64,000 bases of DNA from Polyporus tsugae (GCA_024305745.1 JAHRBS010000014.1:1557501-1621500); one strand, 5' to 3'. Positions 10,563-23,074 are shown, numbered from the stretch's first letter. Notes: generated by a model not told the origin, from the sequence alone. Translations and numbers: made by a program.

Positions 10563-13500
10563 TCATATATGCAGCGGTTCTTGCGCGGATGTTCATTCTT
10601 GACGCTGACCCGGTGACTGGTTCGACTAGGAAACCACTCTCCCTCCTGATCAGAGGCTTTCGACAGATCTAGTCACCCTACCAACGCCTGCCAGATCCGT
10701 TATCCAAGTATGATATCCTCAAAACGGCGCCGTCGCCAGGGCAATCTTTGTCTGCTTCTCCTGCCGCCTCTCGGCACGGATCGAATGTTATGCGGCTAGA
10801 GGCACGGCGGACAAATACTTTCTCGGCTTGCATAGCACGTTCCCTCTTCAAGGGTCGGCCCGCGTCGTCGTGTCATGCTGCGAATCTCCAAGGGGGTCTG
10901 TCCTTGGACACGGCTTGCATTGCTATCAGAGGAAGTCAGCCCCCGCCGCTCATGCATCATGGTCCAAGCAAGCATTGTGACTGCCGTGGGGATGCCAGGC
11001 ACGCTTACCCTACTGAGGCTTCTTGTATTGCGATGGGACGGTACTGTATGTCGGAGCCCGACAAGAGCTATTTTCGCACTATGTACCATTCAATTCTGTG
11101 ATCCTCGACACCAGATCCGAGCCGTCACGAATCTGAAAATGCGCGGTGATGCGCTCGCGCGCCGGGGTGCTATGCGTATCTCCTGTTGCGTGCTTCGTCA
11201 GTCTTCTCCCCGGCTATTCGTAAGTCAGTTCATCAACACGTTACTGGTAACTACCTCGCTCCCTCCTTGCGGGAGCACATACTACGCACACCGACAACAC
11301 AAAGAATAGGCATAACGGAAGGGGACTCTTGTGACGTACCCATGCAACTTTATTTTTAAAGCTTCAAAAATACGGAGATGGGACAACGGCGTGTGGCTTG
11401 ATAGGGAGGTGCAGCTGGTCGATAACAAGGGATCCTTCCGCCGGGTTCGTGCCTGCGGCAGTTGCAGGGGACCGGTGCACAACAGATCTTCCTCTCCCAC
11501 GGCCACTCATGGCCCCCGCAGATGACGACCACGACATCCGCTCCGAGTTTTGGGCAGCTCTAACACGGATGGCGACATTCAGTCAGTGACCTACAGGCAG
11601 TTCCTGTCAGTGGGAAATCTCTCGACTCTCGACGGGTCGGAAGGGGCTGAGGTTGGAGTGGGAAGGATTTCTTGTGCCTTGGAGCCTCGACCACGACATT
11701 GTTCGCATGCAGCTTGACTTCTTCCATTCGGGCCCATTCCCCGTCTTAGCAGCTTGTCGTCATGTTCAACGCAAGATTACACGATGGACATACTTACCAC
11801 CGCTGCTTCTGTCTGACAATCAGTTCGGCGGTGTGATGTACAGCTCTGGCAGTACCTCTCTAGCCATACGCGGATCCCTCCTATGATCAGACATCAGGTA
11901 ATTGACTGGTTATTATGCCATCCTAGGATCATTGTTTCCCTTGAAACTGTCAGTGTCAATGTCAATGTCGTCAACGAGTCCGGCGCCCATCTTCACGGAG
12001 CGCGCGCACATAGCCCACATTCCATATTCGACTGCATCGCGGTCCATCAAGACGTCAGTCTTCAAGCTCCTCCGGTCTCCATCTGTCTGTCTTTTTGCTA
12101 TAGAATCTGACATTCAAACTCCCAATGCACGCTGACCATGCATTTCCTCCAGTTTCACTTGCATCAACCCCTCCTTGCTCATCGGTTCTCTATCAATCAA
12201 CGCGAGAAGGTGTCTCAACCCTTCACGAATCATAAGTAAACACCACGCCCCAGCACGAATCTTCCACGCTCCACGGTTTCGGCCCCGGTGGGAGAAGTGG
12301 CAATATATATTATATACTATCACGTCGTGTCCTAAAACGTAAGTACTCGCTCCCCGATACACTCCGCTCTACTCCACCCCACCCACGTCCTAATTGCCAT
12401 GGGTAAAGAAGCCGCGAAGCGGATTTGCCTCTGCGCGGCGTACGGCAGCAGCGAACAACAGTGAACCACACAGTCCTCGGAAACTCAACCTCGAGCTCCA
12501 CAACGCCTACGGGCTCAAGGTGGGCGTTCCCTTTACCATATCCGACGTCCGCGCCCCTCCCCCGGCCATCATCATGATGCGCTCCATGTGCGCGTACCGT
12601 ACCCTCGGGCCCGGCAGGCCCATCGTTCATCGCATCGTTGAGCGCATCCATGAGACGCGGGGGGCGCGCTGGGGCGCGGGACCTCGTGGGGACCACCTAC
12701 GCGGACGTATCCCTGCCACGACCCGGTATGGGCGTATATGTACCGCACCTCTTTCGGCGTGGCCAAGACACGCCTCCAGATCGACATCAGCGTGCCCAGG
12801 GCCAGGCGCAGAGGCTCCCCTCGACGTCGTGCGGTCTTCGGGTTCGGGTTCGTCGATCGGGGCTCTGACATTATGGCGCTTCATGATCGGCGGGGGAGGG
12901 GAGGGCTCCTCGGATGGAATGCGCTGGCAGACACGGTCTCGGTCGACCGCCCATCAAGCGTGGGTATTCTGTGTGCACCGGACGATTTCTCCATCGGAAA
13001 TTCCGAGCGCGGGGGCCGCGAAACGTCCGACTCCTCCTGTCCTCGCCCCTGGGTATGAATGCCGTAAACTCGGATGCCCAGTAACCACGACGGGCCACTT
13101 CTTGATCACTCTTCACTGGTATGTCGCAAAGGCACCGCCGTCGTGCTCGCCCGCTCGATATCGATAGCGAATGACATGCGATCCAAATGTCTAGGATTTC
13201 GGCCGGCATACCATGGAGGCATACAGTACACCCAGCCGCCATGAAGGGTCGCAATACACCGGTGTGTTGGGGACCCGAGCCTGACGACAGCCTGAGAAGT
13301 CTGCGAAATACGATATCATAGAGATGGTGATGGAAGTTGCGCAATTGCTCGTGAACTATGTACCTATGTACATGCACATGCACAATCGAATCACGAAACG
13401 GGGGATTACTCCGGCCGCAGAAAGCGCCGCCGACCAACTCTACGGACGGGCATCCAGCGGTGGTGAGCACCATCTTGGATATCCTGGCACTTGCGACCGG

Positions 13501-13816
13501 GCCGAGACTTATATGATACATAGCGTTGTGTGCGCGATGTGGTTAGCGAGGGTAGGGATAAGGACAGAAGCAGTCAGATACAACACGGATTAGGCGACGA
13601 CGCGTACCAATACCATCATCCAAGGAGGGAGGGTATAAATTAGTTAGTTGCAGATGCGGTAGTGAGTGCGATCGGGGCTCCAGGACGTGTGAAGCCTGCG
13701 CTTCGCTTCCCTGCGCCTTCGTCGCAGGGGGAACACGGATGAGGAATGTGGAAATGTCGATGGAAGGAGGAAGTGGATAGGGATGAATGGCGATGGATGA
13801 CTACTGAACCGACACG
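10563..13816. other. Long gene-poor interval; GC-rich open stretch inside
   Basis: Over 3 kb without a recognisable gene. From about 12390 to 13170 the DNA is GC-rich and open in several frames on both strands at once, as old coding DNA can be, but no frame gave a family motif or a splice-consistent model. A short stem (CCCTGCG at 13709-13715 with CGCAGGG at 13723-13729) lies about 90 nt beyond the Kelch gene stop and may sit in its 3' end. The rest is ordinary mixed-composition sequence. Confidence 0.45.
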
Positions 13817-15688
13817 TTACTCGACATCGATGCGGAAGCTCGTGACCTGCGGGAGATAGGCCGCGCCGGCAAGATCGAGGACGTGGACGTCGTCAAAGAC
13901 CTCGATACCGTTAAATCCGCCGAAGATGAATACACGGCTGTCGGCGAGGCAGGATGCATGGTATCCTCGGGCAGAGGGAGGTCGGCCAGCGATTTGGCGG
14001 GGCTCGTATTGTAGCGACACTGTCAGGCCAAGTTAGCGGGACCATTCAACGATATAAGTATGAATTTTCATGTGAAAGGTATAGGGGATGATCCAGGGGA
14101 TGTGCTGCATGATGGACACTCACCGAGGTTGAACAGCAAAAGATCGGTCATGTATGACACTCCATCGTGGCCTCCATAGATGAACAGATACGACCCAACC
14201 TGCGTTGCCGAGTGCGATAATCGCTTATGGTTCTCCCCAAGCTTGACAAGACTCCACAGCAGAGTGTCTATGTTCGATCCAGCAACAAAAGGTCAATCCA
14301 AACGTCCGCCTCATCCCCACAACGAATGCACTCACCAAGGTTGAGGCACCAGATATCCGAGAAGCACTCTCTGCCATCGCTCCCGCCCACAACGACCATA
14401 ACGTTCCCGATCAGGTTCGCCGTATGGTACCCGCGCGCCGTCGGCTTCTTGCCCCGCGTCTCGACCTGTTCCCACCGCATCCGCTCCGGCGGCCCGCTGA
14501 CGTCGAGCGTCCACACGTCGTTGAGTGCAGTGCTCCCGTTCCCGCCGCCAAATATCCAGAGCTTGCCCTTGTAGAGCACAGACGTGTGCGCCCGACGAGG
14601 TGGCGGAATGACCGTACCCTCGGGTAAGGTGGGGTGAATCCAGCGGCGCATAGCGGTGTCCAGGATGTGGATGTCGTTGTAGTACGAGGGCCCTTCGCCA
14701 CCGCCGAAGACGATGAGCTTGCGATCGACGAGTGTGGCGGAGTGCGCTCGGCAGGGTGGGGGAATGTCGCCGACGACTTCGGGATGGGTCCACTGCATGG
14801 TTTCTATTGCGCATGCGTAAGCTAACCGGACTATGAGGAGCACAAACGCAATGGGGAGATCCATGTTTTCAAGGAGGCCTATCACCGCATGCGCGAACAT
14901 AGTGCGCAAGACCGACCGCAACTACTCCGATGCCTACAGAGGCTGGAAAGAAAGATGGCCCTGAAACCGAGTTCCACGAAACATCTTGCGATGGTTCCGT
15001 CTCGCAAACATGGATGCCCATCTTCGAGGAGAACGAAGAACGCACCGGTATTGAAGCAGAACACGTCCCTCCAGCATCCCTTCTCATCGCATCCCCCAAA
15101 CAACCAAGCCATACTGTCAATGAGCGTCACGCTATGCGCCCGCATTCCGTGCAACGGCATCGCACCATACACCGGCGCCCGACTCCAGTGCATGAGCGTC
15201 GCCGGCGCGAGCTCGACGTCCTTCGCATGGGGTAGGTGGGGCGTGTTCCGTATCCGATGCGTCGGCGGCGGTTGGTTCGACTTCCCCCCTTTCCGCTCCG
15301 CCCGCTCGCCCCCCTCTCGTTCTCGGTCTCGGTCTCGGTCTCGCCTCTCCCGCTTCTCGTCCTTGCCGTCCCTGTCCCCGTCCTTTTCCTTCACCGTCGC
15401 CGGGGAGCCCGATCTCGGATTCCTGGGCGTCGCCATCCCGCTCGGCGCATCTCCGCTCGCTAATCTGGGCTGTCCCAATCTTGCCGTCAGGCCCGATGGC
15501 GTCCTCTGGCTCGCTGACGAGGGCGTCCTCGCGGGCGTGCTCCCGCCCGCGCCGCCGCTCGACAGCGAGGTGGTGCTCGTGGCGGGCTTGAACGTCGTGG
15601 CGGAGCCGGTGACTGCGTGGTGGAAGTACGGCGAGCGTGCGCTCGGGGTCAAAGGCTGGTCCTCAGGGACGTCAGTGAGTGTGCTCAT
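13817..15688 (-). CDS. Kelch-repeat beta-propeller protein
   Basis: Four exons join in phase: 15046-15688, 14336-14803, 14124-14267 and 13817-14019, giving 485 aa. The first 115 or so residues are Ser/Thr/Pro-rich and then highly charged, with Arg/Asp runs, and look disordered. Six Kelch blades follow, each with the double-glycine signature: WLFGGCDEKG, IVFGGGEG, WIFGGGNG, VVVGGSDG, FIYGGHDG and FIFGGFNG. Blade-end residues such as MQWTHP and PPPRRAH fit the family. Kelch propellers bind partner proteins; fungal relatives act in cell polarity, signalling or ubiquitin pathways, and no partner domain is visible here. The intron 14804-15045 is 242 nt, long for this region. The start is the first ATG in frame with the low-complexity N-terminus. 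Confidence 0.9.
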
Positions 15689-16593
15689 GCGAGGTGAGTC
15701 GATCGCGGCGCGGGGCTGTTCTAGCGGCATGTGTCGTCGATGGGGCGGATGGCCGGCAAGACGAGAGGGTGGAGACGGGGAGCAAGGACCCAAGGAGCTC
15801 GATGGACAGGACAGAAGACGACTAGCGCTTGCTCACAGTGCTCGGAACCGCGCGTGCCTGTGGTGTTCGGGAGCACGCGCCGGGCAAGCCGGGGACTGTC
15901 GTCGAGGATGGCTTGCGAGGGGCCCGCTTGCTGCGATTTTTGTCGGATGCAACGATAACATCGATGTCGATGAGGATCGAGGACGACATTGTGTACAGTG
16001 CACAGTTCTCGGGGCCATGTTTGTAGGCTAAATGGAATATCCGTCAACAAGCGCGGCTAATAGACGAGCATGTGTGATACAATTATCAATGTGTTATAGC
16101 GCGCCACATGCAGTAAGTACTATAGTACGCATGGACAACATGCACATCTTGCGAACCGCTTGATCACAATTCGGAAGGAAATAAGAACTCAAATGACATC
16201 GTCGCGACGACCACAGGAATCGGTGAAATTCTCTGCCAAGCACGTCGTGGCCGAAATCCGAACAGAGGCTTAAGTTGGCGACAGCACGTTCGCAGTAAAA
16301 GCATCCATTTCTGACGAACTGAACTGAAAGCCTGTTTAGGGCACTCTATGAGTCTGTGAGAGGAGAAGTCGACGATGCTAGGGTCTAAGACCGTAGTGAC
16401 GGGTAACATATGGTGTTCTTGGCAGTGGTTTCTGCTGGATGCGGTTGTTGTGAACTCGTAGGCCAACCGTTTCCAGTTGAGCGAGAAGTAGTGTGACTGT
16501 ATAGCATCAGAGGACAGCAGATATAATCGTCGTAAGCAACTCGAAAGCGAACACACAATCTCATACCAGTCGTGAACCAATCCTCTTCCACTG
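15689..16593. other. Intergenic; no gene recognised
   Basis: This interval holds the promoter of the Kelch gene on its left and the 3' end of the unknown-protein gene on its right. No supported reading frame, repeat or RNA gene was seen. Confidence 0.45.
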
Positions 16594-17892
16594 TCATGAC
16601 ACCAGCACCGGTGCCGGAACCACATCCTCCAGTCGCGATGCTTCCATTATCTCCACGATGCCCACGTGCACATCCTTCACCTCCGTCCCAGCCCTAACCG
16701 ACTTCACTTCCACCCGCACCTCCTCCTCGCCCTCGTTCGCCGTCTCGTCCGAGTCGAACTCCAGGTCCGGGAAGAACAGCTGCCCGAGCCCCAAGTCGTG
16801 GCACCGCGTCATCTTCAGGAGCATCCCAAGCCCCATGTCGTTCGCGCGCTGCCCCGGGCTGTCGAGCAGGTCCCATGTGGCATCATCGAGCTCCTCAGCC
16901 ATGCGGCCCCACGTCGAGCGGATCGCCCCAGGGTAGTTGTACGATGCGAGGATGAAACACACGGGCGAGCCTGAGGATGCGTGCACGGTGAGTACACCAA
17001 CACGCAGGAGGGGGAAGATATCACGTTTCATCGAATAGACCTGGGGAAGCGTGAGGGAACGCGCATATAACAAGTAGGTACTCACACAGACCACTCAGTT
17101 CTTGTTCCTTCGTTAGGAAAGGTGAGGGCGTAGCGTCCTGAGCTCCTCGTTCGTCCTCGTTTGCAAGATGATCGAGGAGGACGTCGCCGAGCCGGTACAA
17201 CCTCTGGCATGCTGGACATATCCTCGCCATAGCCCGGCTCTTGTTGTACCACAATATCTGTGCTCGGAGTTGTAGGCGCAAGTAGCAGACGAGAACGTAA
17301 TATGACGCACCATCGCCGTCTCCTCCGGCAACACCGTGCACAACATCTGGAGGACCGCCTCGTCCGCAAACTCTCCGCACAACGGATCATCGAAAGAGGG
17401 AGGGGAGGCAAGCCGTGATTCCAAGAACGCACAAACGTCTTTGACGCGAGGTCCACTGCCTGGGTCGTGTATGAATGGAGGCTTGAGCAGGGAGGCAGGT
17501 ATGGATGTCGCGTCCACAGGTTCTTCAGGGTGTGGTGGATAGGAAGGGTATGTGGGATACTGAGCCTGAGGGTATACAGCGTGTTCTTGAGGATGTAATG
17601 GGTACTCCTGCGTGTTGCCGCTGCAGTCGTCGTGTTCGTGGTGTAGGAGGTTACGCTCGTAAGTTGCATCAGCCGACATCTCCGACGGTGCGGGAGGCGG
17701 AGTCGCTGGTGCGGGTATTAGGCTGGATCCATTCTCGGCATGCTCGGGCTGCTGAGAGCCATGGCTCGGAGGAGTACTGGTAGTGTCCTGGACTTGCTCG
17801 ACGGACTTGGGCTGGGGCAATGGTCCCTTCTTCCCCGGACCCCTCTTGTTCTGCGCTGATTTTTTCTTATTCTGGTTGCGTGGGCCGGGCAT
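16594..17892 (-). CDS. Protein of unknown function with paired CxxC and CxxxC motifs
   Basis: Three exons join in phase: 17311-17892, 17086-17257 and 16594-16970, giving 376 aa. The N-terminus is strongly basic (Lys/Asn/Gln/Arg up to about residue 28). A Pro/His/Tyr-rich disordered region runs to about 130. The likely folded part starts near residue 145. ICPACQRLYRLGD supplies C208 and C211, and the junction CSPVC supplies C252 and C256, so four cysteines could hold one metal ion. After that comes FILASYNYPGAIRSTWGRMAEELDD and an acidic stretch (about 315-330). I do not recognise a named family; the pattern suggests a zinc-stabilised protein found in mushroom fungi. The basic start could be a nuclear signal. 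Neighbours give no hint of function. Confidence 0.72.
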
Positions 17893-18945
17893 CGTGCGGT
17901 ATCGTCGAGGTCGAAACGGAGTTCTGAACGTGCTCGTCGTCAGAAATGTGGTGGGGCGAGCGCCCGCTGTTAGCGACGGGAACTCGGCGCGCGTCGGTCA
18001 CTGTCACCGTCGCGATCGGTCACCCATGCGATTTGGAAACACTCTCCCTATCGTAGTAGTCTCCGTAGCCGACCATATCCTGATATAGATGACAGTCGAT
18101 CTATTAGTATTATCGTAGCGGCGGAGTCGACGTTGCACGCAGCCTGCGAGGTACAGAGCCGAACGCACCCTGACTGTTTCCCGGTCGCTCCGCCTCTTGG
18201 TCACCTCTGACAACGGCATCCACAACGTCGACTCACAGCATCGATCGCGAGCTAAAGAACGATCGCCGGAGACAGTGAGTCCACTCCTTGGCTTAATTTC
18301 CTCTGGCCATGGCGCCATCGCCCTCCTAATCCGCCGTATTCGAAACGGTGAGGCTACTTTCACAGAGACACAAACCTCTTCAGACTTCCCAAAAGGTCCC
18401 GATCGATACTTACTTGCAGCGCATGCACAGGGTTGATCAGGCACATATAGCGGATCGCCCGGAAGAAAACCTCTTCTCTCTTAGTGGGAAGACTCAGTAC
18501 TCAGGAGGCAGTGGGGACTGAAGTACTGAAGTAGCACTCTATTGTGAGTACTTCTCGCCAACCCTCTTGCACGCATGCATGTCCACATGCGCCTTCATTC
18601 ATATAGAGGGACGAGTTGCAAGGTCAACCCGTATTCAAGGTATACTAGGTTTCCGTGCTAGGAGAGCCCAGGCATCATCTAATAGCTAAGGCACTCGGGG
18701 TCGCATACAATAACGAAAGTGGAGACCTTGGAATCGCTGGAGCACAAGCTGTGAGCGTGATACTTGTTATGTCCTTGCTATAGCCTGACGTTAGCGACGT
18801 TCCTATCACGATACGATGCAGGTCAGGCTCCGCTTCGCAGAGTGGGTCTCTCGCCGCACAGGTGCAGTCTGTTCATCCTGCTCCTTTAGATGACGTCTCA
18901 CGTTAGGTTTCGATATGGCAGAGTTGACAGCTTTCCTGTACTCGA
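17893..18945. other. Intergenic; no gene recognised
   Basis: About 1 kb of sequence upstream of the unknown-protein gene and before the tandem duplicated block. Short frames are present on both strands but none has domain or splice support. Confidence 0.45.
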
Positions 18946-19827
18946 AAGAGCACAGGACACTGGGATTCGATCGAGCACATCGCAGTCGTTGCGTAAACCC
19001 TTGCCGACCTGGAACTTAGCGGACAATGGGCGGAGAACCCTCGCGGACGTAGGTGTGTGATACCTCATTATTTCGTCCGATGTGCGTTGCTTGTGGCGAT
19101 ATACGATGCTGTATGTCTATCTCCACAGTGTGGTTTCGTTTTCAGGATGGCGACGTTACTAGCTCGTGAAGCAAACTGGACGTCAACCAGACGCTGCATC
19201 CGCTGGTGTTCGACAAATCGCAGAGCCTTCCTGTCATGTGCGTTCCTGGATCAAAAGGTGCGACAAGCTTGTAGCTGTTTGGGCGCACTGCGTCGACCTT
19301 GTCTCCGGTGCATCGTCCCCCCAATCCATCTTTGCGCTGTGATTCAGCGCTATTGTCTTCCCGGAGTATCAAGTGCGGTCAATGTGCTGGACAGCGTCCT
19401 TCCATCATGACGTTCCGCGGTCCGTTGGCCATGTACACCCACCGTGGCTGCTGTCAAAGCACGCAGTGGTATGGCACTGTTATACTAGCTTTCACAGTAT
19501 ATGCAACCTACACGCTGTCATCAACATTGCGAGCCAATCGTTGTCTTCTCCGAGTGGGAAGGTAGCGTGAGCGTAGAATCTTGTGCCATGGACCTTTTCT
19601 TACAAATCTTGACCAGGTAGAATGTCCAACGAGCGCCATTAATCGTACATCCGCGTGAGACCGTGGTTCCGCGCGGTTCTTCACTAGCTTCAACACCTTC
19701 CTGACACGGATGTAAAATCTGTCAAACATCGATGACTTTGCAGTGTCGGTTTGTTGAACCACACCGGCACCGGAGGCTGTACAGTGACGCGCCACAGCAA
19801 CCAGTTTCTCCTCGCTCACTTGGAGGG

Positions 19828-19834
19828 TATAAAT
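19828..19834 (+). promoter_or_regulatory. TATA box of surface-protein gene 1
   Basis: TATAAAT lies 142 nt before the ATG, inside a block (TATAAATCTG followed about 6 nt later by TGATCTCAT/GACCTCAT-like sequence and AATGGAGA) that recurs upstream of the second gene. Conservation between the two copies supports a promoter role. A C/T-rich tract follows before the ATG. Confidence 0.65.
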
Positions 19835-19969
19835 CTGGGACCTCATGAATGGAGACCTTACTTCATTTTCATCGGTCACCTAGAGGGTTGCATCCTTGTT
19901 TTTTCTTCAGTGCCTTCTTTGCTCCTCTCACTTCTTTCTTTCTTTTCGCTGTCTACGACTCCTGTCACG

Positions 19970-20681
19970 ATGTTCGTCAAGTCTTTCGCCTCGTTCGCCC
20001 TTCTGACTTCCCTCGTCGTTCCTTGTAAGTCTCGTCTCCCACCTACTAGTCGCCACTCGTTGTTGGGGTAGATGCCTCTGCGGCCATTGTGTCCCCTTAC
20101 TTCCCGCAGGATAACGGCGGCCTCCCCACGCCTCTTACGGCAGACCCCATCGGCACTGACAACAGCGGCCACACCACCTGGCGTTACGCCGTCGGTGTCT
20201 CCAGCGGGACGTTCACCGCGACCCAGGGCGCTGGCACCTCGGGTATGTTTTCCTTCTCGTTTCCCTCATCCCTGTGCCCCATCGAAGCTAGAATGTGCAG
20301 TTGATGTCTTGTTCTCTAGCCACGCTAGTCGCAGGCGCGACGGACTTCCACGCATTCGGCGGGGTTGGGGCAACGAGCATTCGCGCGGACTGCGCCTTTG
20401 CTATCCCTACGACGAGCGGCGGGGCCGTGGTTGCGTCGTGCGTCGCCCAGCTTGCGGACGAATCGTCAACATTGAAGGTCGACGAGCCAGGGGTGACCTT
20501 GACCCCGATCCCCGTCCAGGTCTCCGATAACTCGACGTCGAAGTCGGAGGGATCTACATCCGCCATTGCAGCCCCTACGAAGTCGAGCGGCGCGGTAAGC
20601 TTGCGGATGAGCATGGGCGGTGTCGCAGTCTCCGCCTTGGCCATCCTTGGTACGGCGGGTGCGATGCTGGTGCGAGTGTGA
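19970..20681 (+). CDS. Small secreted, probably GPI-anchored protein, tandem copy 1
   Basis: Three exons join in phase: 19970-20024, 20072-20242 and 20320-20681, giving 195 aa. Residues 1-18 are a signal peptide. The conserved core has ADPIGTDNSGHTTW, SSGTFTA and ATLVAGATDFHAF, then two cysteines (in IRADCAFAIP and VVASCVAQ) 18 residues apart that could form a disulphide. The C-terminal part is Ser/Thr-rich and ends in a hydrophobic tail (about 175-193) after a basic residue, as in GPI-anchor signals. It has no enzyme motif. It shares exon phase, the exact 55-nt first exon and the core with the next two genes, so it is one member of a local family. I do not know the family's function; a cell-wall or surface coat role is inferred. 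Confidence 0.85.
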
Positions 20682-22304
20682 TGAGGACGAGGTGCGCACA
20701 GGGAGGAAGGGCACACAGCTTTTCAGAGTTGTTTAAATCGTACTCCCGTTGTCGTGCAACGAGCTGTTTTGACGAGTCTAAGAGGAGACTTCTGACGTTG
20801 CCAGTCGACGTCAATCCAGGCTGTTTCTCCCTAATCTGCAAGCCATGGCTAGCATGCATAACACAGTCTCACTGGTCACGCTCCTCTGACGAATCACTCT
20901 CGCCTTTCAAGCCTTGCAACGGGAACGGAGGGACCATATAAGCAGACTCACGCAGGTCTAGTTCGGGACTGACTGTCGGAGGGGTCCCGGATTTCAAACG
21001 CAAAATTGTCGACTCCGGGGCCCGACTCGGAGACTAGTCTCTACATAAGCCCGGTCCTCCATGACTGTCCTGATGCGGTTCTCGACTCTCTTCCACTCTG
21101 GTTGTCCGCTGGCGTGCCAACGCCGTCGATGTTTGAGGGGGTACGATACCGGCTAGTCTATGTGCCGACGCAGAGTAGGTCTCGTACAGACGCCGCTGAG
21201 CTGTGGTTGTGTATCGCGGCGCTCGCTCTATCACGAACGGTGCGATTTGATTTTTATTTCGCACTCTAGACGATATCTCATTTGATTTCGTTGTGGCGGA
21301 GTCGGAGGTCTGCACCGGAAGAGCACAGGTCGCTTGTCTCGTACCCGCCCTTATCCGCCCGTAGTAAGCTCGCACCCCACCACCGCGCGGAGGTAGGTCT
21401 GTGATGCCTCGTTCCATGGTTGGGACGTGTCCTGCTAGACTGCTTCGGTCGCTATGATCTTTATGTTGATGCGCGCTGTTGCCATCTCTGTGGTGCGCCT
21501 TGAGCGTGACAGCTCCGAGTCGCTCAGCAAACTGGACGTCAACGTTGTTCGACTGCAGAATCTTCCTGCATTGCGTGTGCCTGGGTGTTTGTAAGTACAT
21601 ACCGCCCCTGATGTTCATCATTGCACAGTGATCTGGTCGGTATGCAGCCTTGTGTAGCGCTCCGATTAGGATGTGAAACTGTGCAATGCATGTGCTGGGC
21701 GTCGTCATGGCATCCAGTGACATCTGGCACGCGGCGTGCAAATTACCACCGCAAATTCGAATTCAATCATAATGAGTGCAAGTTCAACAGCCCTCAACCA
21801 TATCTGCCCAATGCATGCGGTACGTTGGCCGCTATGTACTTCTATCTGCCAAGTGAGTATGTTCAACAGGGTAATACTACTTGTGAGAGGATACTGTGCG
21901 ATTGTTCAACGTTCAACTCTCATATTGCGACTCGGAGACTTACAGGTCACTACTATGTCTGTCGCGCATATACTTACACTCCGATGGAAACGGACACTCC
22001 CATCGAACTTAAAATAAGTATGTTCAGCGAGACAAATTCCCTAACCGATTTCGTGGTCTTGGCGGTCGGTAAGTTCAGATTTTCGAATTACACCGGGTTT
22101 GGCTAGACGGTTTGGCTGTGAAGCGATGCACCGGGGTCGCAGGTGACTTGCTTCCCCTGGCTCATTCGTGACCTATAAATCTGTGATCTCATAAATGGAG
22201 AGAGCCTGACTTTCTTTTCATCCCTCATCCCGACGCGTGCATCGTTGTGTCTTCTTGAAACTTCTTGATTCATTGCTTCTTCACTTTCCACGACTCTTGC
22301 CACG
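20682..22304. other. Spacer between surface-protein genes 1 and 2
   Basis: No gene is seen. The right two thirds (from about 21300) are diverged copies of the sequence upstream of gene 1. A TATAAAT box at 22174-22180 serves gene 2. Confidence 0.55.
22174..22180 (+). promoter_or_regulatory. TATA box of surface-protein gene 2
   Basis: TATAAAT lies 131 nt before the ATG and is embedded in the same local context as the box of gene 1 (ACCTATAAATCTGTGATCTC against GGGTATAAATCTGGGACCTC). The shared block argues that promoter and gene were duplicated together. Confidence 0.65.
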
Positions 22305-23074
22305 ATGTTCGTCAAGTCTTTCGCCTCGTTCGCCCTTCTTACTTCGCTCTGCGCTCCCTGTAAGTTTTATCTCCCACGTCCGAGTCGCGACTTCTTGCTG
22401 ACGGCACGGCAGACGCCTCTGCGGCCGCTATTTCGCTTTATATCCCGGAGAATGTCGGGGGTCCTGGCGTGCCTATCACCGCGGATCCCATCGGCACTGA
22501 CAACAGCGGCCACACCACCTGGCGCATTGGCCTCGGCGCCCCAAGTGGCACGTTCACTAACGCGGATAGCGCATTCGCCTCAGTAACAGGTGCGTTTCGC
22601 TTCACCTCGCTCCCATCCCTCTCCCCCCATCGCATTCAGAGTGCTCGATCTGATCACTCGTCTACAGCCACACTAGTCGAAGGCTCGACCGACGCGCACG
22701 TCGCCGCTAACCTCGGCGGCGCGACGAGCGCCATCGAGGACTGCGCGATCGCGACCCCCACGGCGAGCGGCGGTGTCCCCATCGCGTCCTGTGTATTCAA
22801 GCTCGCCGTCGGGTCCTCGACTGGGACAATCGCAGGGACAGAGACCGCGACCCCGATGCCGGTCCAGGCCGCGGACAAGACGGGCGCGAGTTCCGGCTCC
22901 CCAACGAAGACGACGTCGGGAGGGAGTGCAACTGGGACGCCGGCTTCGGGAAGCAGCGCGCCTGCATCGACGGGGACGGGGAAGGCCAACGGAGCGGGGA
23001 GGACGAGCTTTATGGGCATCGGGGCGCTGGGTGTCCTGGGCTTGACGAATGTCTTGCTTTCCGTCGTTCTGTAG
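22305..23074 (+). CDS. Small secreted, probably GPI-anchored protein, tandem copy 2
   Basis: Three exons join in phase: 22305-22359, 22413-22589 and 22668-23074, giving 212 aa. The first 15 residues are identical to copy 1 (MFVKSFASFALLTSL). The core again has ADPIGTDNSGHTTW and PSGTFTN, then ATLVEGSTDAHV, and a cysteine pair in IEDCAIATP and IASCVFK. The Ser/Thr/Gly-rich stalk from about residue 145 to 185 is longer than in copy 1, and the hydrophobic tail after GRTSFMG fits a GPI signal. Stalk length differs between copies while the core is kept, as in surface proteins that present a domain away from the wall. Function is unknown. Confidence 0.87.

Larger units (their letters stand above)
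18946..23074 (+). repeat. Diverged tandem duplication of about 2.35 kb (two units)
   Basis: Unit 1 (about 18946-20681) and unit 2 (about 21319-23074) each carry one small surface-protein gene and at least 1 kb of related upstream sequence. Matching landmarks include AAGAGCACAGG (18946 and 21319), a diverged block near 19050 and 21391, GCAAACTGGACGTCAAC (19171-19187 and 21527-21543) and the TATAAATCTG core (19828 and 22174). Distances from these marks to the two ATGs agree within a few per cent (1024 and 986; 799 and 778; 142 and 131 nt). The two units have drifted apart strongly outside the genes. The third gene at 24547 has the same spacing but its upstream homology is not evident by eye. 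Confidence 0.7.

Noticed and set aside
14889..16031. Long plus-strand open frame (380 aa) opposite the Kelch gene
   Set aside because: It is the GC-rich complement of the Kelch protein's low-complexity N-terminal exon and its upstream region; it has no motif, and the minus-strand reading has six Kelch blades.
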